Assembly: GCF_004322775.1 (NCBI RefSeq)
Contig: NZ_CP036403.1
Location: forward strand, 3,224,001-3,288,000
DNA length: 64,000 bases
Direction of reading: 5' to 3'
Origin: Ornithinimicrobium sufpigmenti
GTDB lineage: Bacteria > Actinomycetota > Actinomycetes > Actinomycetales > Dermatophilaceae
Positions 45,853 through 54,198 of this stretch are shown in pieces. Under the pieces are notes generated by a model. That model worked only from the letters and a program-made list of their open reading frames with translations, ran no database searches and had not been told where the DNA came from. The position numbers and the translations under genes were made by a program. Within the stretch, counting starts at the first letter, position 1. Every line of letters begins with the position of its first letter.

Positions 45853-47078
45853 ACCTCCCTATCCTGCCATCCTGGCACCTTCATCACGGGGGCCAGCAGC
45901 ACCATCAGCGCCAGGAAGCCCACCACCAGGAACAGCGCCCGGTCCAGCCCGGCCCACTCGGCGAGCAGCCCGATCATCGGGGCACCGAAGAGGAAGGCCC
46001 CGTAGGCGATGGTGGAGACCACGGTGATCGCCCGGTTGCCCCGGCCGGGCACCTCGCCGGCCGCGGACATCGCCGCCGGGAAGATCGTGGAGATGCCCAG
46101 GCCCCAGAGCAGACCCCCGGCCAGCGCCACCGCCAGGGAGGGCACCAGCACCACCAGGAGGATGCCCAGCACCGCCAGGACGCCTCCGGCCCGGACGACC
46201 ACGTCCCGGCCGAACCGGTCGGTCGCGGGCCCACCCAGCAGTCGGCCGACCATCATCGTCAGGTTGAACGCGGTCAGCGTCAGCGCCCCGAAGGCCTCCG
46301 GCGCGTCGTGCACGTCGACGAGGAGCAGGGCCAGCCAGTCGTTGGCCGCGCCCTCGGCGAGCGCCGCCGCCAGGGCCACCACGCCGATGAGGATCTCGGG
46401 GCGGGTGATGCTCGAGCGTCCAGACGCCGACGCTGCCGCGGACACCGGCTCGGACACCGGGTCGGACCCCGCCGCGGACACCGGCACGGGCTCCCCGGCC
46501 TGCAGCGGCGGCTCGGGGGTGTGGTCCTCCCGGACGAAGCGCTGCGCCCCGGCCAGCGCGACGACGGCCGCGACCGCCGCCAGGACGGGCAGCTGGACCA
46601 GCCCCACGCCGACGAACGCGGCGAGCGCCCCGGATCCCGCCCCCAGGACGGCACCGCCGGAGAAGGCGGCGTGGAACTGCGGCATCCAGGCCCGCGGGCG
46701 CAGCTGCTCCACGTGCGAGGCCTGGATGTTCATCGTGACGTCCCAGAGGCCGACGTTGACGCCGGTCAGGACCAGCACGGCGAACAGGAGCGGCACCGAG
46801 GGCACCACCGCGAGGCTGGCCCACCCCAGGCAGGCCAGGACGGCCGTCGTGCTGACCACGGCGCGGCTGCCGAACCGGTCGGCGAGCCGGCCGGAGAACG
46901 GCATCGCCAGCAGCGACCCGGCACCCATCCCCATGAGCGCCAGCCCCAGCTCCCCCGGCCCGGCGCCCAGCTGGTCCCGCACCGCGGGGAGCCGCGAGAG
47001 CGCCTGCCCCATGACGAATCCGGCGGCGGCGAAGACGGCGAGGACGGCGGGCACGCTGCCGCGGGGGGTGGGGGGCAC
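45843..47078 (-). CDS. MFS transporter
   Basis: The 411-residue protein has 12 predicted membrane helices in two halves, separated by a Ser/Pro/Ala-rich cytosolic loop (about 185-225). The loop motif SGRLADRFGSRAVV after helix 2 is the MFS motif A, repeated as GGPATDRFGRDVVV in the second half. It resembles the FucP/YbjJ-like group, whose members move sugars or small molecules; substrate unknown. GTG at 47078 is fixed by the -10 TAGTGT six bases upstream. Confidence 0.9.
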   Translation of the reverse strand: MPPTPRGSVPAVLAVFAAAGFVMGQALSRLPAVRDQLGAGPGELGLALMGMGAGSLLAMPFSGRLADRFGSRAVVSTTAVLACLGWASLAVVPSVPLLFAVLVLTGVNVGLWDVTMNIQASHVEQLRPRAWMPQFHAAFSGGAVLGAGSGALAAFVGVGLVQLPVLAAVAAVVALAGAQRFVREDHTPEPPLQAGEPVPVSAAGSDPVSEPVSAAASASGRSSITRPEILIGVVALAAALAEGAANDWLALLLVDVHDAPEAFGALTLTAFNLTMMVGRLLGGPATDRFGRDVVVRAGGVLAVLGILLVVLVPSLAVALAGGLLWGLGISTIFPAAMSAAGEVPGRGNRAITVVSTIAYGAFLFGAPMIGLLAEWAGLDRALFLVVGFLALMVLLAPVMKVPGWQDREVCR

Positions 47079-47084
47079 AGCGGG

Positions 47085-47090
47085 ACACTA
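47085..47090 (-). promoter_or_regulatory. -10 element of a leaderless promoter for the MFS gene
   Basis: On the minus strand TAGTGT ends six bases before the GTG at 47078, consistent with transcription starting at the start codon. Confidence 0.5.
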
Positions 47091-47155
47091 GAGGTATGCG
47101 GCCCGGCCCGGAAATCCGCTGGCGCGTCGACGACGCCCGGCCCCAGACTGACCCG

Positions 47156-48457
47156 GTGAGCGACGAACCCCGCCTGATCGACCTGACCCCCGACGACCTC
47201 CCCCGCATCCAGGAGCTGGAGGACACCGTCTGGTTCGAGGTGCAGCCCGGTGTCACCGCGCAGGACCTGGCGGACCGCCTCGACTTCCGGCACGCCCGGG
47301 CGGCCGAGCGGGCCGTGGACCCCCTGCCTGGCGAGCCGGCCCTGGACCGGCCCCCGCTCGTGGGGATCTACAGCGCCTACGACCTCACGGTGAGCGTGCC
47401 CGGCCGGGGCGGCGCGATCACCAGGCTGCCGATGGACGGCCTGACGTGGGTGGGGGTGCACCCGGACGCCCGGCGCCGCGGGCTGCTCACCCGGCTCATG
47501 CGCGACCACCTGCACCGGGTGCACGACCGCGGCGAGGCGGCGATCGCCGGGCTCATGGCGAGCGAGACCGGCATCTACGGGCGGTTCGGCTACGGCTGCG
47601 CCAGCCTGGACGTCAAGCTCGAGCTGGGCCGCGGGACCGAGCTCAAGGCCCCGGCGTGGGTGGCGCAGGAGGCCGACGAGGTCCTCACCCACGTCGTCAC
47701 CCTGCCGACGCCCGAGGGCATGGCCGCCCTGCACGAGGCCCACCTGGCCTGCGCCGCGACGACGCTGGGCGCGGTCACCCGACCGGGGGCCATGGCGGGC
47801 ACCTGGTTCCGCGACTTCCCCAAGGCCCGCGGCGCCAAGGAGCCACGTCGCCTCCTGCTCGCCCGCCGGGACGGGCAGCTCAGCGGGTATGCTGTCTTCC
47901 GCCGTGAGGCCAAGTGGGAGGACGGCTCGCCGCAGGGCGAGGTGTCGGTCGGCGAGCTCGGCGCGGTCGACCTGCCCAGCCTGCTGGCGCTGGCCCGCCG
48001 CCTGCTCGACCTCGACCTGACCACGAAGGTGACCTTCTGGGCCCGGCGGCTGGACGACCCGCTGCTGTGGTGGACGGGCGGGCCGCGCGCGGCCGGTCCC
48101 CGCATCTACGACTCGCTGTGGATCCGGCCGGTCGACCTGCCGCGGGCGCTCACCGACCGGGGGTATGCCGCACCGTGCGACCTGGTCCTCCAGGTGGAGG
48201 ACGAGCTGTGCCCGTGGAACGCCGGCCGCTGGCGGCTCACCACCGACCCCTCGGGAACCGCCACGTGCGAACGGACCGAGGACGAGCCCGACCTGGAGGT
48301 CCCGGTCGCGGCACTGGGTGCGGCCTACCTGGGTGGGCGGGCACTGGCCTCGATGGTGCCGGCACTGCACGGGCGCGAGCTGCGTCCGGGGGCGGTCGGC
48401 GAGCTGTCCCGGGCGCTGCGGGCCGACGTCGACCCGGTCGGCACGATCGACTTCTAG
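47156..48457 (+). CDS. Eis-like GNAT N-acetyltransferase
   Basis: The 433-residue protein resembles the Eis family: an N-terminal GNAT domain with acetyl-CoA loop VHPDARRRGLLTRLMRDHL (about 100-120), a second degenerate GNAT-like domain in the middle (about 165-300), and a C-terminal sterol-carrier-like domain ending in PVGTIDF. The terminal carboxylate is catalytic in Eis. Mycobacterial Eis acetylates aminoglycosides and protein lysines. GTG at 47156 follows a CAGACT -10-like hexamer by six bases. The stop TAG overlaps the menD stop within one CTAG. Confidence 0.87.
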   Translation: MSDEPRLIDLTPDDLPRIQELEDTVWFEVQPGVTAQDLADRLDFRHARAAERAVDPLPGEPALDRPPLVGIYSAYDLTVSVPGRGGAITRLPMDGLTWVGVHPDARRRGLLTRLMRDHLHRVHDRGEAAIAGLMASETGIYGRFGYGCASLDVKLELGRGTELKAPAWVAQEADEVLTHVVTLPTPEGMAALHEAHLACAATTLGAVTRPGAMAGTWFRDFPKARGAKEPRRLLLARRDGQLSGYAVFRREAKWEDGSPQGEVSVGELGAVDLPSLLALARRLLDLDLTTKVTFWARRLDDPLLWWTGGPRAAGPRIYDSLWIRPVDLPRALTDRGYAAPCDLVLQVEDELCPWNAGRWRLTTDPSGTATCERTEDEPDLEVPVAALGAAYLGGRALASMVPALHGRELRPGAVGELSRALRADVDPVGTIDF

Positions 48458-50388
48458 ACGGGCTCGCGGCTGGAGGCTGCGCGCAGCGCGTCCCGCAGTG
48501 CCCGGTGCCCGGACCGGTCCACCCGGACCTCGAGCACGCGGATCCCCTCGGCCGGCCGGGCCAGCTGCCCGGCCAGCTCGGCCACCGAAGGGACGAGACG
48601 GTGCTCGACCCGGTACCCGGCGCACAGCGCACCCAGGTCGGTGCCGTGGGGTGTGCCGAAGATCCGCTCGGTCGCCGCCGCGGTCTCGGCGGTCGCCGAC
48701 CGTGCGGGCTCGCCGTACTCCAGCGTGGAGAAGATCCCTCCCCCGTCGTCGTTGACCACGACCACCGTCAGGTCGGGACGAGGCTCGCCGGGGCCGAGGA
48801 GCAGGCCGCCCACGTCGTGCAGGAAGGTCAGGTCGCCCATGAGCGCGACGGTGCGGGTGGGACGGTGCTGCCGGGGAGCGGCGAGGGCGATGCCGACCGC
48901 GGTGGAGACGGTGCCGTCGATGCCGGCCAGGCCACGGCCGGCGTGCACGACGGGGGCGCCGGTCTGCGGCACGGCGCCCAGTCCGACGGCCAGGTCGCGG
49001 GGGGCGTTGGAGGAGCCGAGCACGAGGACGTCCTCGTCACTCAGCCCGGCGGCGACGGTGGTGGCCACGGCGACCCCGGTGGGGGGTGCGGGGACGGCGC
49101 CATCGGTGCGCGGCGTGGAGACGGCGTCAGGGGTGGACGCCTGGCCCGCCTGGTCCGCCTGACCGAGACCGGCCACCGACCGCACCCGGGGAGCCCAGGA
49201 CCGTCCGGCCTCGACCCAGCGCTGCGCCCAGCCCTCCTCGGCCGACGTCGACGGCCGGTGCAGGGCCAGCGTGCTGTGCACCCGCTGCACCACGTGTGAC
49301 GGGTCGGTCCAGGACGGGACTGCGCTGACCTGCTCGACGACGACATCCGGCCGGCGCAGCAGCGCACCGAGCTCACGGAAGAGCGTGAGCCGGCCCACGA
49401 CCACGATCCGTTCGGGCGCCAGCGCGTCGACGGTGGCGACGTCGGCCGCCACGAGCACGCCGTGCGGCACCACGGTCGAGCCGTGCGGCAGCCGACCGAA
49501 CGGCTCGGCCAGGACGGGGTAGCCGTGCCGTTCCGCCCAGGCCAGAGCCAGGTCGTGCAGGTGCGGCCGCCCGAGGTCGCCGAGCAGCACCACGGCACGG
49601 CCGCGGTCCACCCCCCCGTCGACGCCTTCTTCCCCCAGGTCGTCCCGCGCCAGACCCTCGCTGGCCAGGTCGTTCCTCGCCAGGCCCGCGACGGACAGGT
49701 CATCCGGCCGCACCACCGTCCACGGCCCGCCGCCCGGCCGCCCGGCGAGCTCGGTCGGGAGACCGGCGTGGCCCTCCCCTGCCGCCCCGGTGTCCGCGGC
49801 CAGGATCTGCGGGGCCAGCGGGTCCCGGAAGGAGACGTTGAGGTGGACGGGCCCGGACCGGAACCACCCCGCCACGCCCCCGGAGGAGGCATGGTCGAGC
49901 GCGGCGGCCAGGGCACGGCATACCGTCGACCGCCAGGAGGCGGCAGCCCTGGGTGCGGCCGACTCCGGGGCGGGCAGGTCGACCTCCCAGCGCACCGCGC
50001 CGGCGAAGATCCCGGGCTGGTGGGTGGTCTGGTTCGCGCCGGTCCCCCGCAGCTCGGCAGGCCGGTCGGCGGAGAGCACCACGAGCGGGAGGTGGCTGTG
50101 GTGCGCCTCGAGCACAGCCGGGTGCAGGTTGGCCACCGCGGTGCCCGAGGTGGTGACCACCAGCACGGGGGCGCCGGAGGCGCGCGCCAGCCCCAGCGCC
50201 AGGAAGCCCGCGGACCGCTCGTCCACGCGCACGTGCAGCCGCAGCCGCCCCCGCCGGTCGGCCTCCTCCAAGGCGTAGGCGAGGGGCGCCGACCGCGAGC
50301 CGGGAGCCAGCACCGCCTCCCGGACCCCACCCCGGACCAGCTCGTCGACGAGCACGGTGGCCAGCGCGGTGGAGGGATGCACGGGCAC
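48454..50388 (-). CDS. menD: 2-succinyl-5-enolpyruvyl-6-hydroxy-3-cyclohexene-1-carboxylate synthase
   Basis: The ThDP enzyme of about 644 residues is the second step of menaquinone synthesis, joining isochorismate and 2-oxoglutarate. N-terminal motifs are LAPGSRSAPLAYAL, RVDERSAGFLALGLA and SADRPAELRGTGANQTTHQ. The C-terminal ThDP/Mg motif is GDLTFLHDVGGLLL with VVVVNDDGGGIFS. It is longer than usual MenD (about 550) because of loops around 225-265, including a GLARNDL/GLARDDL duplication, and around 405-435. Start is GTG at 50388 or 50382. It is divergent from the FGGY kinase (33 bp). Confidence 0.93.
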   Translation of the reverse strand: MPVHPSTALATVLVDELVRGGVREAVLAPGSRSAPLAYALEEADRRGRLRLHVRVDERSAGFLALGLARASGAPVLVVTTSGTAVANLHPAVLEAHHSHLPLVVLSADRPAELRGTGANQTTHQPGIFAGAVRWEVDLPAPESAAPRAAASWRSTVCRALAAALDHASSGGVAGWFRSGPVHLNVSFRDPLAPQILAADTGAAGEGHAGLPTELAGRPGGGPWTVVRPDDLSVAGLARNDLASEGLARDDLGEEGVDGGVDRGRAVVLLGDLGRPHLHDLALAWAERHGYPVLAEPFGRLPHGSTVVPHGVLVAADVATVDALAPERIVVVGRLTLFRELGALLRRPDVVVEQVSAVPSWTDPSHVVQRVHSTLALHRPSTSAEEGWAQRWVEAGRSWAPRVRSVAGLGQADQAGQASTPDAVSTPRTDGAVPAPPTGVAVATTVAAGLSDEDVLVLGSSNAPRDLAVGLGAVPQTGAPVVHAGRGLAGIDGTVSTAVGIALAAPRQHRPTRTVALMGDLTFLHDVGGLLLGPGEPRPDLTVVVVNDDGGGIFSTLEYGEPARSATAETAAATERIFGTPHGTDLGALCAGYRVEHRLVPSVAELAGQLARPAEGIRVLEVRVDRSGHRALRDALRAASSREPV

Positions 50389-50421
50389 GATGGTGCCACG
50401 CTCGGCCGTACAGTGAGCCGT
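50389..50421. promoter_or_regulatory. 33-bp divergent promoter interval menD/sugar kinase
   Basis: TACAGT (50409-50414) ends seven bases before the kinase ATG at 50422, a leaderless arrangement. The same bases read ACTGTAC toward menD. The interval resembles the menG/menF interval, sharing a GGCC(G)TACAGTG core. Confidence 0.5.
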
Positions 50422-51921
50422 ATGGCCTCGAACTTCGACATCGAGCTCGCAGACGCCGTGCACCCTCTCGTGCTCGCCCTGGACGTGGGTTCGACCGCCA
50501 GCCGCGGGATGGTCTACGACGCCCACGGCCGGCCGGTCGGCAGGCGGGCCAAGGTGCCGCACGCCTTCACCACCGCCTCCGACGGGACCTCCGAGATCGA
50601 CCCGGACCAGGTGGTCGAGGAGATCCGGCAGATCATCGGTGAGCTGGTGACCGCCCTCGACGGGGAGCAGGTCGCCGGCGTGGCGCTGGACACCTTCGCC
50701 TCCTCCCTCGTCGTGCTGGACGCCGACGGTGCCCCGCTGACGCCGTGCTTCACCTACGCCGACGGCCGCCCTTCCTCGCAGGTGGACCGGTTGCGGGAGG
50801 AGCTGTCGGAGGAGAAGCTGCAGCAGCGCACCGGCACGCGGGTGCACGGCAGCTACTGGCCGGCCCGGCTGCGCTGGCTCGCGGCCGACCGCCCCGAGGT
50901 GATGGAGCGGGCCGCGCACTACGTCTCCCTCGGCGACTACCTGCTCCTGCAGCTCACCGGCACCCTCGCCACCGGCACCTCCACCGCGGCCTGGACCGGG
51001 CTGGTCGACCGGCACACGGCCGACTGGTACCCGGAGCTGGTCGAGATCTGCGGTGTCCGCCTGGACCAGCTGCCGCCGATCCACCACCTGGACCAGCCGG
51101 TCCAGGTGCGGCAGAAGCAGCTGTCCCGGATCGGCAAACGGTGGCCGGCGCTGGCCGGGGCGCAGTGGTTCGCGCCGATCACCGACGGCCTGGCCGCCAA
51201 CGTCGGGCTCGGTGCCCACGACGAGACCGCGATCGGCGCCTCGTGCGCGACCTCCGGGGCACTGCGCGTGGTGGTCAGCGAGATGCCCGAGGAGCTGCCA
51301 CCGGGGCTGTGGTGCTACCGCGTCTCGCACGACCGCGCGCTGATCGGTGGCGCTCTCAACGACGTCGGCAGGGCCCTGGCCTGGGCCGACGTCACGCTGG
51401 CCGTCGACCAGGTCGAGCCGGAGGACCTGGCGCAGGCTCTCGCCGCGGAGCCGCACCCGACCACCCCCCTGGTGCTGCCCTTCTTCACCGGAGAGCGCAG
51501 CACCGGCTGGGCCGCCGACGCCCACGCCGTCCTCACCGGGGTCACCGCGGCGTCGGCCCCGGTCGAGGTCTACCGGGGCGTGATGGAGGGCATCGCCCTG
51601 TCCTACGCCCGGATCGGGGCGCAGCTGCGCCAGGTGGCCCCCCAGCCGGAGAAGCTCTACGCCGGCGGCTCGGTCGCCGCCGACCACCCCGAGCTGATGC
51701 AGATCATGGCCGACGCTATGCGCACCCCGGTCACCCCGGTCCAGCTCAAGCGCTCGACCCTGCACGGGACCGCCCTGCTCGCGCTGGAGACGCTCGCCCC
51801 GCGCGTGCGGCGCGCCAAGCCCGACCGCGGCCCCACCCTCACCCCCGACTACGGGCGCCGCCGCTACTACACCGAGCGCTTCCAGCGGTTCGAGCGCGTG
51901 TATGACGCTCTCTACGGCTGA
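50422..51921 (+). CDS. FGGY-family carbohydrate kinase (gluconokinase-like)
   Basis: The 499-residue protein has two ASKHA ATPase halves. The phosphate-1 motif is LALDVGSTASRGMVYD (about 17-32) and the second-half motif is ATSGALRVVV with GGALNDVGRALAW. The adenosine motif is KLYAGGSVAADHPELMQIMADAM. FGGY enzymes phosphorylate sugars or polyols, and the GALND variant is nearest to gluconokinase-type members. No transporter or sugar-pathway gene is adjacent, so the substrate is inferred only weakly. The stop is six bases from the next gene, so the two may be co-transcribed. Confidence 0.88.
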   Translation: MASNFDIELADAVHPLVLALDVGSTASRGMVYDAHGRPVGRRAKVPHAFTTASDGTSEIDPDQVVEEIRQIIGELVTALDGEQVAGVALDTFASSLVVLDADGAPLTPCFTYADGRPSSQVDRLREELSEEKLQQRTGTRVHGSYWPARLRWLAADRPEVMERAAHYVSLGDYLLLQLTGTLATGTSTAAWTGLVDRHTADWYPELVEICGVRLDQLPPIHHLDQPVQVRQKQLSRIGKRWPALAGAQWFAPITDGLAANVGLGAHDETAIGASCATSGALRVVVSEMPEELPPGLWCYRVSHDRALIGGALNDVGRALAWADVTLAVDQVEPEDLAQALAAEPHPTTPLVLPFFTGERSTGWAADAHAVLTGVTAASAPVEVYRGVMEGIALSYARIGAQLRQVAPQPEKLYAGGSVAADHPELMQIMADAMRTPVTPVQLKRSTLHGTALLALETLAPRVRRAKPDRGPTLTPDYGRRRYYTERFQRFERVYDALYG

Positions 51922-51927
51922 CCCGGG

Positions 51928-54198
51928 GTGGCCGTGCCGGAGGTGAGATCGCTCGCGGACGACCTGCGCGGCCGGACCGACGAGCAGCTGGCGGCGCTCG
52001 TGCGGGCCCGTCCCGACCTGGCGCGGCCCGCGCCGGCCGACCTCTCGGCGCTGGCCGCCCGCGCCACCACCCGGACCAGCATCCAGCGCGCCCTGGACGG
52101 GCTGGACCTGGCCCACCTGCACGCCCTGGAGGCGGTCGTCGTGGCCGCGCCGGCCTCGGTCGACCGCATCGCCACCCTGCTGGACACCCCGGTGCAGGTG
52201 GCCGGGCGGCTCGTCGACCGCCTGCGCGAGCTGGCCCTGGTCTGGGCGGCCCCGGAGGGCATCCGCCCTGCCCGTCCCGTCGCCGACGTGGTCGGGAACC
52301 CCGCCGGGCTGGCGCCGGACGGGGGTGGCCACGTACTCGCCGCGGGCGACACCCCGCACAGCACCCAGCGAGACCCCCGGGCAGGCAGGGAGGAGATCCT
52401 GGCCGGGCTGGAGCCCACCCAGCGGCAGCTCCTGGAGGCGCTGACCTGGGGCCCGCCGACCGGGTCGGTGTCGTCGGACAGCTCGGCCCCCATGACCCGT
52501 GCCGCGCACGCCCTGGTCGAGGCCGGGCTCCTGCATCGCCTCGACGACACGCACGTGCTGCTGCCACGGCCGGTCGCGCTCGCCCTGCGGGACGGCCGGC
52601 TGCACCGCGATCCGGCGACGCAACACCCGCAGGTCGAGCTGACCAGCCTCGGCGACGACGTGGTCGACGCCGCGGCCGGGGGCCGGGCGGCAGAGCTCAT
52701 CACCCTGGTCACCGAGCTCATCGACGAGTGGGGTGCCCGCCCGCCCCGGGTGCTGCGCTCCGGCGGGCTGGCCGTGCGCGACCACGGCCGCGTCTCGACG
52801 CACCTGGGGATCGAGTCCGACGAGGCGGCCTGGCTGCTGGAGACGGTCCACGCCGCCGGCCTCGTCGCCGTCGACGACGGCGCTCACCGCCCCGGCGTGG
52901 AGTCCGCCTGGGTGCCCACCACCGCCGCCGACGACTGGCTGGCCGACGAGCCTGGCCGCCGGTGGGCGACCCTGGCCCGCGCCTGGTGGGCCACGTCAGC
53001 CGCCCCCAGCCTGGTCGGCAACGCCGAGGGCAGCCGGGTCAACGTCCTGTCCGCGCAGACGTCATACCCCCTGGCGCGGCAGCGGCGGCACGACGCGCTG
53101 GCCGCCCTCGCCACCCTGCCCGGCGGCTCGGTGCCGACCGAGGCCGGGCTGGAGACCCTGCTGCGGTGGCAGCACCCGCTGCGGATGTCCCGCGCCACCG
53201 AGCACGGCATCCCGCTGGCGGTGACCCTGCGCGAGGCCGAGTGGGCCGGGGTGACCGGCCGCGGTGCGTTGTCCGCGCCCGGCCGGGCCGTGGTGACCGG
53301 CGAGGAGGACCCCTCGGCGCTCATGGATCCCCTGGTGCCGCCCGCGGTCGACCACGTCCTGCTCCAGGCCGACCTGACCGCGATCGCGCCGGGCCGCCTG
53401 GACGGCCCGGTGCGCACCCTCATGCACCTGGTCAGCGACGTCGAGTCCCGGGGCGGGGCCAGCGTGCACCGGTTCACCGAGAACAGCGTCCGCCGCGCCC
53501 TCGACCTGGGCTGGTCGGCCGACCGGGTGCTGGCGGACCTGGCCGCGGCCTCCCGCACGGGCGTCCCGCAACCGCTGGACTACCTGGTGCGCGACGTCGC
53601 CCGGCGGCACGGGCAGGCACGGGTCGGCGCCTGCGCCGCCTATCTGCGCTCCGACGACCCGGCCCTGCTGGACCGGGTCGAGCGGGACCGGGCGCTGGGC
53701 ATGCTGCAGTGGCGGCGCATCGCGCCGACGGTGCTCGTCTCCCCCGTCCCGGCGCCGACGGTGCTGGACCTGCTGCGCGAGGAGCAGTACGGCCCGGTCG
53801 TCGAGGGCGCCGACGGCGGCCTCGAGGTCGCCGCGCCCGCGTGGCGGCGCACCACCGCCCGACCGCCGTCGCCGGTCCAGGTCAGCTCCGTGGACGAGAC
53901 GGTCGCGCGGCACGTGGTCGGGCTGATGCGCCGCGGCGAAGGGGCTCGTGCGTCCGGCATCGGTGAGGAGGGCACGCAGACCGACCCCGTGGTGATCACC
54001 GCGACCCTGCGCGAGGCCGCGACGACCGGGGCCGCGGTGTGGATCGGCTACGCTGACGACACCGGCGGCGTGTCCACCCACCTCATCCGGCCGCTGCACG
54101 TCGAGGCCGGACGGGCCCGTGCCGCCGTCGGCGAGAGCGACGCGACCCGCACCTTCCTGGTCCACCGGGTCACCCAGGTCCGTCCCGCAGAGCCGTGA
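51928..54198 (+). CDS. Helicase-associated protein (XPB/Ssl2 N-terminal-like, Helicase_C_3 type)
   Basis: The 756-residue protein has repeated winged-helix-like units and no ATPase motifs. The middle region VDHVLLQADLTAIAPGRLDGPVR (about 470-492) and SVHRFTENSVRRALDLGWSADRVL are typical of actinobacterial helicase-associated domain proteins, which are usually encoded next to an XPB-type DNA repair helicase. The C-terminal part (about 685-750, AAVWIGYADDTGGVSTHLIRPLHVEAGRARA) looks like a WYL-type beta-barrel. No XPB gene follows here; the next gene overlaps it by four bases and is a FAD monooxygenase. GTG start at 51928. Confidence 0.85.
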   Translation: MAVPEVRSLADDLRGRTDEQLAALVRARPDLARPAPADLSALAARATTRTSIQRALDGLDLAHLHALEAVVVAAPASVDRIATLLDTPVQVAGRLVDRLRELALVWAAPEGIRPARPVADVVGNPAGLAPDGGGHVLAAGDTPHSTQRDPRAGREEILAGLEPTQRQLLEALTWGPPTGSVSSDSSAPMTRAAHALVEAGLLHRLDDTHVLLPRPVALALRDGRLHRDPATQHPQVELTSLGDDVVDAAAGGRAAELITLVTELIDEWGARPPRVLRSGGLAVRDHGRVSTHLGIESDEAAWLLETVHAAGLVAVDDGAHRPGVESAWVPTTAADDWLADEPGRRWATLARAWWATSAAPSLVGNAEGSRVNVLSAQTSYPLARQRRHDALAALATLPGGSVPTEAGLETLLRWQHPLRMSRATEHGIPLAVTLREAEWAGVTGRGALSAPGRAVVTGEEDPSALMDPLVPPAVDHVLLQADLTAIAPGRLDGPVRTLMHLVSDVESRGGASVHRFTENSVRRALDLGWSADRVLADLAAASRTGVPQPLDYLVRDVARRHGQARVGACAAYLRSDDPALLDRVERDRALGMLQWRRIAPTVLVSPVPAPTVLDLLREEQYGPVVEGADGGLEVAAPAWRRTTARPPSPVQVSSVDETVARHVVGLMRRGEGARASGIGEEGTQTDPVVITATLREAATTGAAVWIGYADDTGGVSTHLIRPLHVEAGRARAAVGESDATRTFLVHRVTQVRPAEP

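Noticed and set aside
50389..52887. An N-terminally much longer MenD (about 1,480 residues by extending the open frame upstream)
   Set aside because: The extension runs antisense through the sugar kinase and helicase-associated genes, is rich in Arg/Gly/Val shadow composition, and MenD motifs begin only at about 50,380.
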